36,357 bases of DNA from a virus, in IMG/VR virus record IMGVR_UViG_3300020470_000076, positions 1 through 36,357 of that record; one strand, 5' to 3'. The stretch's first letter is position 1; the number at the start of each line of letters is the position of its first letter. The notes below the pieces were generated by a model. That model made no database searches. It saw only the letters and a list, made by a program, of their open reading frames with translations, and was not told where the DNA came from. A program made the position numbers and the translations under genes. Positions 18,301 through 26,000 of this stretch are shown in pieces.

Positions 18301-20592
18301 GATACTACTACAGCAGGAATTTCTACTATTGGTATTGGAGAAACGAGTAATGCTTATGGTAACCATTGGCTTCAAAGTGATGATCCTACTTCTGTTGCAG
18401 GTGGTAGTTTAACTGTTTGTGATGGTGATTTATGGTATGATACAACTCCTGCTGGTGGTGGATCTCCAGGTAGTTATATAACTGGTATAACCATTAAGGA
18501 TGAAGGTGGTGCATTAACAACTCTTGCTCAAACTTTAAATTTTGTAGGTGGCAATGTAACTGCTAGTGGAACAGGAATAGAAAAAACAATTACAATTTCT
18601 GGTGCTGCTGGAAACCCAGCTGGATCTGATACTCAAGTTCAATATAATAATGGTGGCACTGCCTTTGGTGGAATGGCTGAACTTACTTATAATGATTCCA
18701 CTGGTGATATAACTCTTGCAGGTGCAAACTATAATACTATTTGGGATAAGTCTGCGGATGCATTGGAATTTCAGGATAATGCAAGAGCTAACTTTGGTAC
18801 TAATAATGATTTACAAATATCTCATACTAATGATCTTTCTGGACAAAATGATTCTGAAGGAACTAGTATTCTTGATGGTGGAGATTGGTGTTCATTAATA
18901 AAAGAAGCTGGCACAGGTCCATTCATATTTAAGACAGATGGTGGACCTGGAACAGGAGCATATCAATTCTATGATACAAGTTGGAGACCAATACTCAAAT
19001 TATTCAGTGGTACTAGTGCAAGGGCTGCTTTATATTGGGGTGGAGTAGAAAAATTAATTACTGATACAGCTGGTATTTCTATTACTGGTGGAATTAAAGA
19101 TAAGGATGGAGATTTAGGAACTGCAGGACAAGTTTTAAGTAGTACTGGTACTCAATTAAATTGGATTGATGCTACTAGTGGTTCATCTACATTAGCTGGA
19201 CTTACAGATACAGCAATTACTTCTGCTACGAAGAATGATATGTTATTATATGATGGTACATCAACTAAGTGGGACAATGTACCTAGTGGTGTTGCTAATG
19301 TTAAACTTTATGGTGCAGTAGGTGATAATGCCACTGATGATACAGCAGCAATTCAAGCAGCAATAGATTCTTTATCTGGTGGAACCTATGATGGTGGTGT
19401 TGTATATTTTCCTCCTGGTATATACAGAATTAGTAGTGCTCTTTCAATAGATAGTGCAGATAATTCTATTACTCTAAAAGGTTGTTCTACTCATTTCCCA
19501 CTTGGTGGAGATGGATCTCTTATTAGATCAACAAGTACAACTGCTAATGGTATTGAGATAACTAATTCACTTTCAGTATCTATTCAAAATTTACGTATTG
19601 ATACGAGTGTTACTAAAACAGATGGAATTGCTATTGATTGTGAATCAAGTACTGATATACAGGGAATAACTATAGATCAAGTTTATATTAATGGTTTCTG
19701 TAAGGGAATTAATATAACTGGATATAGTGTAAGTGCTGTTAGGAATACAGAAATAAGAGCACAACCCAATTCCGCTAACAGTACATATGGAATACTGGTT
19801 GATAAGGGAAGTGATACTCGTGTAGATCAAATAAGATTCCAAAACATTATAATTGATGCTGTACATAGTGGTAGTAGTAAGCATGATTATTCTAGTGGAT
19901 TCTTATTTAAGAACTATGTTAATTCTATTTGGATGTATGATTGTGCTGTATTACGTTCTAAGATTGGTATTGATTTTGATTCAACATTAGGTGCTGGTAC
20001 TGCTACTACAGGTGCATTCTTTAGATTAACCAATTGTGATGTTGATCAAAATAAAGAGGATGGAGTTTATATAAATGGTGGTACTCAAATCTGGATTGAT
20101 AATCCATATCTGAGTTCTAATGGACAGAATGGGTTAGAAACTGGAACTAGTTTTGGCGGAACACTCTGGATTACAAATGCAGATGCTAGAGGAAATGGAT
20201 ATCATGGTATTAATATTAGTGGAACTAGTGCTAAAAAGATACATATAACAAATCCACATTGTGCTGTTAATAGTACAGCTTCTAGTGATACATATCATGG
20301 TATTAATGTAGCATCAGATGCAGATGATATACATATTGTGGGTGGACAATGTGGAGGAGATGTTTATGGAACCACAACAGGTGCTACTACTAATGGTTCA
20401 ATTTCTCAAAGTTATGGTATAATGTTCCTTGGTAATAATCACAAACGCATACAAATTAGAGGTGTTGATTGCACTGATAATAATTCTGGAGCAATAGGAT
20501 GGCAGACATCAGGTGATAACGTAACTGCTGGTTCCTATAACTGGATTCAGTATGTTGCTGGATACTCTACTGGACAAACTACATTCCCTTAA
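15376..20592 (+). CDS. Giant tail fibre/tailspike-like protein with pectate-lyase-type beta-helix
   Basis: In this 1738-residue protein, the N-terminus (KYISGRVKRTPQSALTDDRYQYLG, read in parts) is the attachment-type start shared by marine myovirus fibres. The middle has VGIGSTQPTKLLDVYG-type units, one copy of the DKDTGALVVEGGVGIEK repeat, and three modules beginning WDKS (nt 16912, 17536, 18742). From residue 1306 (nt 19291) a pectate_lyase_3-like domain begins: VKLYGAVGDNATDDTAAIQA, then VVYFPPGIYRISSAL. Many beta-helix coils rich in Asn, Gly and Ile follow, up to the C-terminus. This domain form is typical of tailspikes that bind or cut surface polysaccharide. I cannot identify catalytic residues, so enzymatic activity is unproven. 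It is the last gene of the operon begun at 7408. Confidence 0.8.
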   Translation: MPKYISGRVKRTPQSALTDDRYQYLGLEQTEPNLGDPTGTLPSVPVGQQYQIVSLVNHPGERYWVTKSGGIIPGAISLYDEGSLVGTADSISQVDFRGNAVSAIATPYVEGVSTGVAGTITVKPPGNNGSVLFKEANDFATSSNLVFNTNVGILTVGNGIDIGIGGTILTAKTSPSTGYPLIGVNEANPTQELDVNGDIRIRGTIYDYNNDPGSQSEVLTKGSNGVEWVSQGSVTAGAGGTIYDVQFHGTTGVVDGASNFVFRSDTNRVGIGSTQPTKLLDVYGPSRFRSGISADMLYITGVSTALNLINADGGIKANTASVTDLTTGRVVTVGTAGELQDSANLTWNNTTGYLGALSLTVSENTTTGQLNVTGITTIGSVKISSDTVTTTSGNLKLNSTSGTTQVDDILLVNSTIQSNDKDTGALVVEGGVGIEKNVNIGGLLNVTGIATLNSSGGITTTGGDLYVGGTLYLKYPLNLNQANFENLYVSPGISTFKGDVEFHGALGVTSAYWDKSDNALKFIDNAKAKFGTGGDLEIYYTDGDGSNDGSVFKHTGPHDMRFQIPSGAHDIVFERTDGANLAVYNADNSVDLHYRGSSGAGRKFQTSGIGVTVIGQLDATSAVLSAALTVGGDTNLNGNVVLGDANTDNITVNGEFNSNLIPDVNVTYDLGSDARRWQTVYARNIEGLTNLDIENLYVSGIATFKDDVQFHGTAGVTSVFWDKSADTWTFYDHVKAKWGNSGDLEIYHDEDNSIISDVGTGRLKILGSNVDIDASSGVDLKHNGVKVFETLGLGVTAIGNIAANSSSISGIATFEGAVHDSTKSAGSSGWLLSSLGASGTQWVSPGSISVENAEKVRVTSKSDNNTYHLTFVDDTTTNYQGINVDNDSLTWNASTNLLTAQKFKVESIEEWGSVDTGQNEQVITADGSGGWTWKDNTSGGIGTVFVKQYTKASGSSIAPFVPDAVERTCTSYITVDTTTAGISTIGIGETSNAYGNHWLQSDDPTSVAGGSLTVCDGDLWYDTTPAGGGSPGSYITGITIKDEGGALTTLAQTLNFVGGNVTASGTGIEKTITISGAAGNPAGSDTQVQYNNGGTAFGGMAELTYNDSTGDITLAGANYNTIWDKSADALEFQDNARANFGTNNDLQISHTNDLSGQNDSEGTSILDGGDWCSLIKEAGTGPFIFKTDGGPGTGAYQFYDTSWRPILKLFSGTSARAALYWGGVEKLITDTAGISITGGIKDKDGDLGTAGQVLSSTGTQLNWIDATSGSSTLAGLTDTAITSATKNDMLLYDGTSTKWDNVPSGVANVKLYGAVGDNATDDTAAIQAAIDSLSGGTYDGGVVYFPPGIYRISSALSIDSADNSITLKGCSTHFPLGGDGSLIRSTSTTANGIEITNSLSVSIQNLRIDTSVTKTDGIAIDCESSTDIQGITIDQVYINGFCKGINITGYSVSAVRNTEIRAQPNSANSTYGILVDKGSDTRVDQIRFQNIIIDAVHSGSSKHDYSSGFLFKNYVNSIWMYDCAVLRSKIGIDFDSTLGAGTATTGAFFRLTNCDVDQNKEDGVYINGGTQIWIDNPYLSSNGQNGLETGTSFGGTLWITNADARGNGYHGINISGTSAKKIHITNPHCAVNSTASSDTYHGINVASDADDIHIVGGQCGGDVYGTTTGATTNGSISQSYGIMFLGNNHKRIQIRGVDCTDNNSGAIGWQTSGDNVTAGSYNWIQYVAGYSTGQTTFP

Positions 20593-20598
20593 TAAATA
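20591..20598 (+). promoter_or_regulatory. Late-promoter-like octamer AATAAATA
   Basis: This octamer overlaps the stop codon of the 1738-aa fibre gene and lies 17 bp before the collagen-fibre ATG at 20616. It is a NATAAATA match in a 23-bp gap. Confidence 0.45.
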
Positions 20599-20615
20599 GA
20601 CAAAAGATATAAATT

Positions 20616-22205
20616 ATGGCTTTAAAGGTAAGAAAAGATGGTGCTTGGGTAACTGTTGCCGATGCTGGCATCAAGGGAATAAAGGGCCAAAAAGGTATTA
20701 AAGGTAATAAAGGTAACAAAGGTAATAAAGGTATTAAGGGTATTCCTAGTACTGTAAAGGGTAACAAAGGTAATAAGGGTAATAAAGGTAATAAGGGTGC
20801 AGCTAGTACTGTAAAAGGTAATAAGGGTAATAAAGGTAATAAAGGTAACATAGGATTAAAGGGTATTCCTGGTACTGCAGCTGCTAAAGGTGAAAAAGGT
20901 AATAAGGGTAATAAAGGTAATAAGGGTAATAAAGGTCAGAAGGGTCTTCCTAGTACTGTAAAAGGTAATAAGGGTAATAAGGGCAACAAAGGTAATAAGG
21001 GTGCAGCTAGTACTGTAAAGGGTAACAAAGGTAATAAAGGTAACAAAGGTTTTGGTGATAAAGGTGCTAAAGGAAATCCTAGTACTATAAAAGGTAATAA
21101 GGGTAACAAAGGTAATAAAGGTTTTGGTGATAAAGGTGCTAAAGGTGCCGTTGGTACAGGACTTAAAGGTAATAAGGGTAACAAAGGTGCTGTAACAGCA
21201 AAAGGTAATAAGGGTGCTAAAGGTAATAAAGGTGCCTTTAAGGGTAATAAAGGTAAGAAGGGTGAAAAGGGTTCTGTAGTAGCAAAAGGTGTTAAAGGTA
21301 ATAAAGGTACTAAAGGTAATAAGGGTTCTGTAGTAGCAAAAGGTACTAAAGGTAATAAAGGTAATAAAGGTGCCTTTAAGGGTAATAAAGGTAAGAAGGG
21401 TGAAAAGGGTGATGTAGAAGCAAAGGGTAATAAGGGTAATAAGGGCAACAAAGGTCCTAGTACTGTAGATACAAAAGGTAACAAGGGTAATAAAGGTAAC
21501 AAAGGTGCCTTTAAGGGTAACAAAGGTAATAAAGGTAATAAGGGTAATGTAGAAGAAAAAGGTAATAAGGGTAATAAGGGTAACAAAGGTAATAAAGGTA
21601 TTAAGGGTACTAGTGCTCCTGCGACTGGGCAAATCGTACAACATATGATTCTGTTGTGGGATACTGCAAACGGATCAATTCCAAGTGGATTTAGTGCTTT
21701 GGCTGGTCAGGCAGATAAATTTGTTCTTGGTGCTGGAGGTAGCATTAATAGTGGTGGTTATGCAGATGCTTGTATACTAGGGCATTTCCATGCAGGAGAT
21801 ACTAAGTATAGTGGAAATCATGGACATAGGGTTGTATATAGTACTGACACTGATCCAGGTAATTTCGATTCTACTGGTGGTTTTGTTATTGAAGATGGAC
21901 CGATGACTGCAGAATCTGGTTTTGCTGGTGAGGCTTCTGGTTCCCCACCAAGAGGACAGCAAGTTCAGAGAGCTTCTGCTGGAGATGCAGTTGATGCTGT
22001 TGCTGAATTAGGAAGACATTATCATACCTTACAAACTTGGGGTGAATTATATGATAATAATCAATGGAATCCTACAGCAACTTATTTAAGTTGGCCTAAG
22101 ATTAAGGATAGAGGTTCAGGAGTTGATAACCAAGCACTTACTAGTGATCCAACAGGACGTAACATACCACCATATATCAAATTAACTTATATCAAGAAGG
22201 ATTGA
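20616..22205 (+). CDS. Collagen-like tail fibre (Gly-Asn-Lys repeats) with phage tail-collagen head domain
   Basis: This is a 529-residue protein. A short N-terminus (MALKVRKDGAWVTVADAG) precedes a collagen-like rod at about residues 19-331, made mostly of Gly-Asn-Lys triplets in blocks of three to five. The rod is interrupted by Pro/Ser/Thr/Val linkers such as PSTVK, AASTVK and VVAK. The C-terminal 195 residues form a globular domain with WDTANGSIPSGF, a histidine-rich CILGHFHAGD...NHGH segment and the ending GRNIPPYIKLTYIKKD. That resembles the phage tail-collagen/short-fibre head domain, where His residues may bind metal. Collagen rods in phage fibres serve as trimeric stalks; receptor binding by the head is inferred. 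Lys at almost every third position makes the rod strongly basic. The gene stands alone between a late-promoter-like octamer and the early-type promoter that overlaps its stop. Confidence 0.85.
   Translation: MALKVRKDGAWVTVADAGIKGIKGQKGIKGNKGNKGNKGIKGIPSTVKGNKGNKGNKGNKGAASTVKGNKGNKGNKGNIGLKGIPGTAAAKGEKGNKGNKGNKGNKGQKGLPSTVKGNKGNKGNKGNKGAASTVKGNKGNKGNKGFGDKGAKGNPSTIKGNKGNKGNKGFGDKGAKGAVGTGLKGNKGNKGAVTAKGNKGAKGNKGAFKGNKGKKGEKGSVVAKGVKGNKGTKGNKGSVVAKGTKGNKGNKGAFKGNKGKKGEKGDVEAKGNKGNKGNKGPSTVDTKGNKGNKGNKGAFKGNKGNKGNKGNVEEKGNKGNKGNKGNKGIKGTSAPATGQIVQHMILLWDTANGSIPSGFSALAGQADKFVLGAGGSINSGGYADACILGHFHAGDTKYSGNHGHRVVYSTDTDPGNFDSTGGFVIEDGPMTAESGFAGEASGSPPRGQQVQRASAGDAVDAVAELGRHYHTLQTWGELYDNNQWNPTATYLSWPKIKDRGSGVDNQALTSDPTGRNIPPYIKLTYIKKD
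20676..21606 (+). repeat. Tandem 9-bp repeats encoding Gly-Asn-Lys
   Basis: The unit GGTAATAAA varies at synonymous positions (AAT/AAC, AAA/AAG, GGT/GGC) and is interrupted by linkers. Longer exact copies occur, including a 51-bp direct repeat at 21222-21272 and 21360-21410. This DNA could change length by slippage or recombination. Confidence 0.9.
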
Positions 22206-22230
22206 CATATTAGATCTCGTATGATATAAT
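22202..22230 (+). promoter_or_regulatory. Perfect sigma70-type promoter with extended -10
   Basis: TTGACA at 22202-22207, a 17-bp spacer and TATAAT at 22225-22230, with TG one base before the -10 (TGATATAAT). The -35 box overlaps the stop codon of the collagen-fibre gene. Transcription would start near 22237, giving a leader of about 18 bases before the ATG at 22255. Confidence 0.85.
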
Positions 22231-22254
22231 ACCGAAAAGTATGAGAGTATCTTA

Positions 22255-22449
22255 ATGGATGATGATACAGTATTGGGAATTGTAATTGATTTATGTTCTC
22301 GTAGATTCTTATTATTGAGTGAAGAAGGACAGAAAAAAGTAGTTACTTGTGAAGATACTGATCAGTTTATGAGAGTATTGAAAGTATGTACTGATAAATT
22401 AGATGAGTCTCAAATTAAGTATGAAGATCTTTCTTTGCGAGATGTGTGA
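22255..22449 (+). CDS. Small conserved phage protein, function unknown
   Basis: This 64-residue protein begins MDDDTVLGIVIDLCSRRFLL, followed by a KVVTCEDTDQFMRVLKVC core and an acidic tail. The pattern of two beta strands, an acidic CEDTDQFMRVL helix and no membrane segment suggests a small cytoplasmic alpha/beta protein. I recall similar short hypotheticals in marine myophages but know no function. It is the first gene behind the perfect sigma70 promoter and is followed, with a TGATG overlap, by a 2OG-Fe(II) oxygenase gene, so the two are made together, probably early. A weak GAGAG lies before the start. Confidence 0.7.
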   Translation: MDDDTVLGIVIDLCSRRFLLLSEEGQKKVVTCEDTDQFMRVLKVCTDKLDESQIKYEDLSLRDV

Positions 22450-23054
22450 TGATAAATGATAGATTACATATAATTGATAATTTTTTAAGCCCAAAAGAAG
22501 CTGATTTAGTAGAATTTACTTTAGGTAGAAATAGTCGAACTGATGCCTTTCCTTGGTATTGTTCTAAAATTGATATGGACACTAAAGAATTGGATAATTT
22601 TCAATTTGTTCATTCATTCTATAAAAGTCTTTCAATGGAGAAAAAAGATAATGGTAAATATAATAATCTTTTAAATCTATTTTTATTTAAAATACTTCCT
22701 TTTGCTCTTGTTAGAATTAAAGCAAATTTAGTACCAAGAACACCTAAAATAAAAAAACATGCATTACATGTTGATTATCCATTTCTTCAACCAAATCTTC
22801 AAACTGGCATTTATTATGTAAATGATAATAATGGATATACTGAGTTTGAAGATGGTACTAAAGTTGATTCTGTAAAAGGACGTTTCATTGTTTTTCCTAC
22901 TTCTATGAAACATACTGGTACTACATGTACTAATAAAGTTTATAGATGTGTTATTAATTTTAATTTTATTGCAAATTTAGAACCATCTTGTCCCTTAAAC
23001 CAGTTGATTTTAAATCAACTAACAAAAGAGGAGAAGATTAACCCTACTAAATAG
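22449..23054 (+). CDS. 2OG-Fe(II) dioxygenase (hydroxylase family)
   Basis: I start it at ATG 22449, which overlaps the previous stop as TGATG; a GTG one codon earlier (22446) is also possible. In the 201-residue form, the iron-binding set is His107-x-Asp109 in HALHVDYPF and His155 in MKHTG. Arg166 in VYRCVINFNF is placed to bind 2-oxoglutarate. The motifs TGIYYVNDNNGYTEFEDG and KGRFIVFP complete the double-stranded beta-helix pattern. Such enzymes hydroxylate protein side chains, nucleobases or small molecules using 2-oxoglutarate and O2; marine T4-like phages carry many whose substrates are unknown. Its neighbour is a Lys-rich collagen-like fibre, which makes protein hydroxylation a testable option. 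The early-type promoter argues equally for a metabolic or nucleic-acid role. Confidence 0.8.
   Translation: MINDRLHIIDNFLSPKEADLVEFTLGRNSRTDAFPWYCSKIDMDTKELDNFQFVHSFYKSLSMEKKDNGKYNNLLNLFLFKILPFALVRIKANLVPRTPKIKKHALHVDYPFLQPNLQTGIYYVNDNNGYTEFEDGTKVDSVKGRFIVFPTSMKHTGTTCTNKVYRCVINFNFIANLEPSCPLNQLILNQLTKEEKINPTK
23046..23053 (+). promoter_or_regulatory. Late-promoter-like octamer ACTAAATA
   Basis: This octamer overlaps the stop codon of the oxygenase gene and lies 33 bp before the ATG at 23087. It continues as AGAAA, like the copy at 1330 (TCTAAATAGAAA), so the two share an extended context. Confidence 0.4.
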
Positions 23055-23086
23055 AAACATAGAAATATTTTGGCCGATATAAGAAA

Positions 23087-26000
23087 ATGCCTCTTAATAG
23101 ATTAGAGAATTTTATCAAGAACATTGAAGGAAGGATACTTTATGTTAATCCTAACGATCTTGATTCTACAGACAGTATAAACAATGATGGTAATTCGTTA
23201 GCACAACCATTTAAGACGATTCAGAGAGCACTGATTGAAGCAGCGAGATTCTCTTATCTGACAGGTAAAAATAACGATTATGTAGAAAGAACAACTATAC
23301 TTGTTTATCCTGGCGAACACCCGATTGATAACCGTCCAGGATTTGCATTAAAGAAAGATCCAAGTGCACCAACTACTGCAAAGGTTGTTGCTCCTGGTGG
23401 TGGAGAATCGTCGGCACAAGATACTCTTTCCTTAAATTTAACATCTAATTTTGATATAGATCAGAAAGATAATATTCTATACAAGTTTAACAGTATACAT
23501 GGTGGAGTTATAGTACCTAGAGGAACTTCTATTGTTGGACTTGATTTACGTAAAACTAAAGTTAAGCCAAAATATGTTCCAAACCCAATAGATCCTGACG
23601 TTCCATATTCAGCAATCTTTAGACTTACTGGTGCATGTTATTTCTGGCAGTTTTCTCTTTTTGATGGACAAGATAAAGTATATACAAGTAACACAAGTTT
23701 CGATGGTGTAAACGATACTTCTGTACCTACATTCTCTCACCATAAACTTACATGTTTTGAATATGCTGATGGTGTGAATATTGCAGAGGGATATGAACTT
23801 ACAGATCTCGACATGTATTATGCGAAGTTATCCAACGCATTTAATGAAGCTGCAGATACTAAAGTTATTCCTGATAGTGAAAAGTATCCAATAAATCCAG
23901 ATGGTTTTGCAAAGAGAAGACCTGAATTTGAAATTGTTGGTGCATTTGCAGAAGATCCTATTAATATATCAGATATTTACTCTGGTGATGGTAGGACTCC
24001 TTCTCCACTTATTACAGTTACAACTGAAAAACCACATGGTTTAAATCAGGGAACTCCTATTAAAATTAAAAATGTAACTAAAGCACCAGCAACAGCTTTA
24101 GCATATAATTCATCTTCTGTAGTTCAACAAGTTCTTAGTGCTACTCAATTCACATATTTAATATATGGAAGTACTTCAGGATTACCTGCTAGTGTTCAAT
24201 ATGAAGGAATTGATGTTTCTAATGCAACTGTAACTGTTGAGACTGATACTGTAGATGGTGCATCTCCTTATATCTTTAACTGTTCATTGCGTTCAGTTTA
24301 TGGTATGAATGGAATGAATGCTGATGGTAGTAAGGCAACTGGTTTCCGTTCAATGGTTGTTGCCCAGTTTACTGGTATTTCATTACAGAAGGATGATAGA
24401 GCATTTGTAAAATATAATAAACAAACTAGAGCATATGATGGTGTTTCTCTCAGTACTATTGTTTATGGTAGTGAATTATCAGCACAGTCTGCTCAAGCTG
24501 ATGCATCTCAAGTTTACCACTTAGATTCTGATGCAATTTATAGACAAGGATGGGAAACTGCTCACGTTAAAATTACTAATGATGCTATTCTTCAGATAGT
24601 TTCTGTGTTTGCTATTGGATTTAATAGACATTTCTGTGCAGAATCTGGTGGTGATGCCTCTATAACAAACTCTAACTCTAACTTTGGTCAGTTATCATTA
24701 AGTTCTGATGGATTTAAGAAAGAAGCGTTTGATAAGGATAATACTGCACTTATTACACAAATAATTACTCCAAAATCAATCCCTGATACTTATTCGGGAG
24801 ATACAAATAAGATTGCTTGGTATGAGATTGACACTGTAAAAACTGCTGCTGTTGGTATTTCTAGTCATCTTTATTTGTATAATTGGGATAATGAAGATGA
24901 GAAACCTACTTCTGTAGTTGCTGGTTATAAAATTGGTGCTAATTTAAATGATACATTATATGTTCCATTAGGAAAAGTTGGTTCTTACGTGAAAGGATCT
25001 GTTACTGGTTTCACGACAGAAACAGCAGAAATCCGTATGACTGACAGTGCCAATGGTGCTGTATCTACTGGAAGTAGTATTTCGGTAAAACGATATAAAG
25101 TAACTGTTGGTCCTGTTAATAGTGTACTTACGATTGGTGCTCATGGAATACAAAATGGTGAAAGTATAAGAATCTTTAGTGATGATGCAGATCTCCCTGA
25201 GAATGTAGAAGATCATAAACTTTATTATTGTATTGATAAGGGAGATAATAATACAATAGAATTAGCAGCTTCATTATCAGATGCTTTGAATGGCACAAAG
25301 GTAACAATTTATGGTGGAACAAATCTTTGGATAGAAAGTAGAGTTCATGATAAAGATTCTGGCGATCTTGGTTCACCAATTCAATTTAACTCTAGTCAAC
25401 ACACTTTTACTAGACGGGTTGCACGAGATAATGGAGAAATCGTTTCTCAGTCAGTAACTGAGACTGCTGGATGGTATGTACATACTGAACCTGGTAGTCA
25501 AGCAAGTAATTATGAAGGAAGTCCTGCTTATAAGAATATTAAAGCTGGAACTACTACAATTCCTGAACCACCAGGAGTATCTAAAATTTCTTATATTAGA
25601 AGAACCGAAGATTCTCGTTCTTTAGATGATAAAATCTATAAGATGCGTGTTGTTGTTCCTAAGGAAGTAAAGAATGGAAAGAATCCAGAAGAAGGATTTA
25701 TTATTCAAGAATCTAGTACCACGGGATATAGAGATAATAATGATCCTACTAAAACATCTATAACTTCTGAAGATTGGAATTATGATAGAAATCCAAGATT
25801 TATTAGTACATGTAGTGTATCATCTAATTTAGTTACTGTTGTATCTGAATTGCCTCATAATTTACAAGTAGATGATAAGGTTACTATTAAGAGTGTAACT
25901 AGTACTTCAAATATAGCTGGTGCAGGTAATTCTGGTTATAATGGTTCATATAGTGTTACTGAGATTATTGATTCTACTACTTTTAAACATTCAACTACTG

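Noticed and set aside
20676-21606. CRISPR-like or satellite array
   Set aside because: The regular short repeats are in-frame Gly-Asn-Lys codons without unique spacers of constant size, so this is a coding repeat.
20579-21644. Long minus-strand open frames opposite the collagen gene, encoding Leu/Pro or Thr/Phe/Ile repeats
   Set aside because: They are antisense reflections of the 9-bp GGTAATAAA repeat, which keeps all frames free of stops. They have no plausible start signals or protein-like composition.
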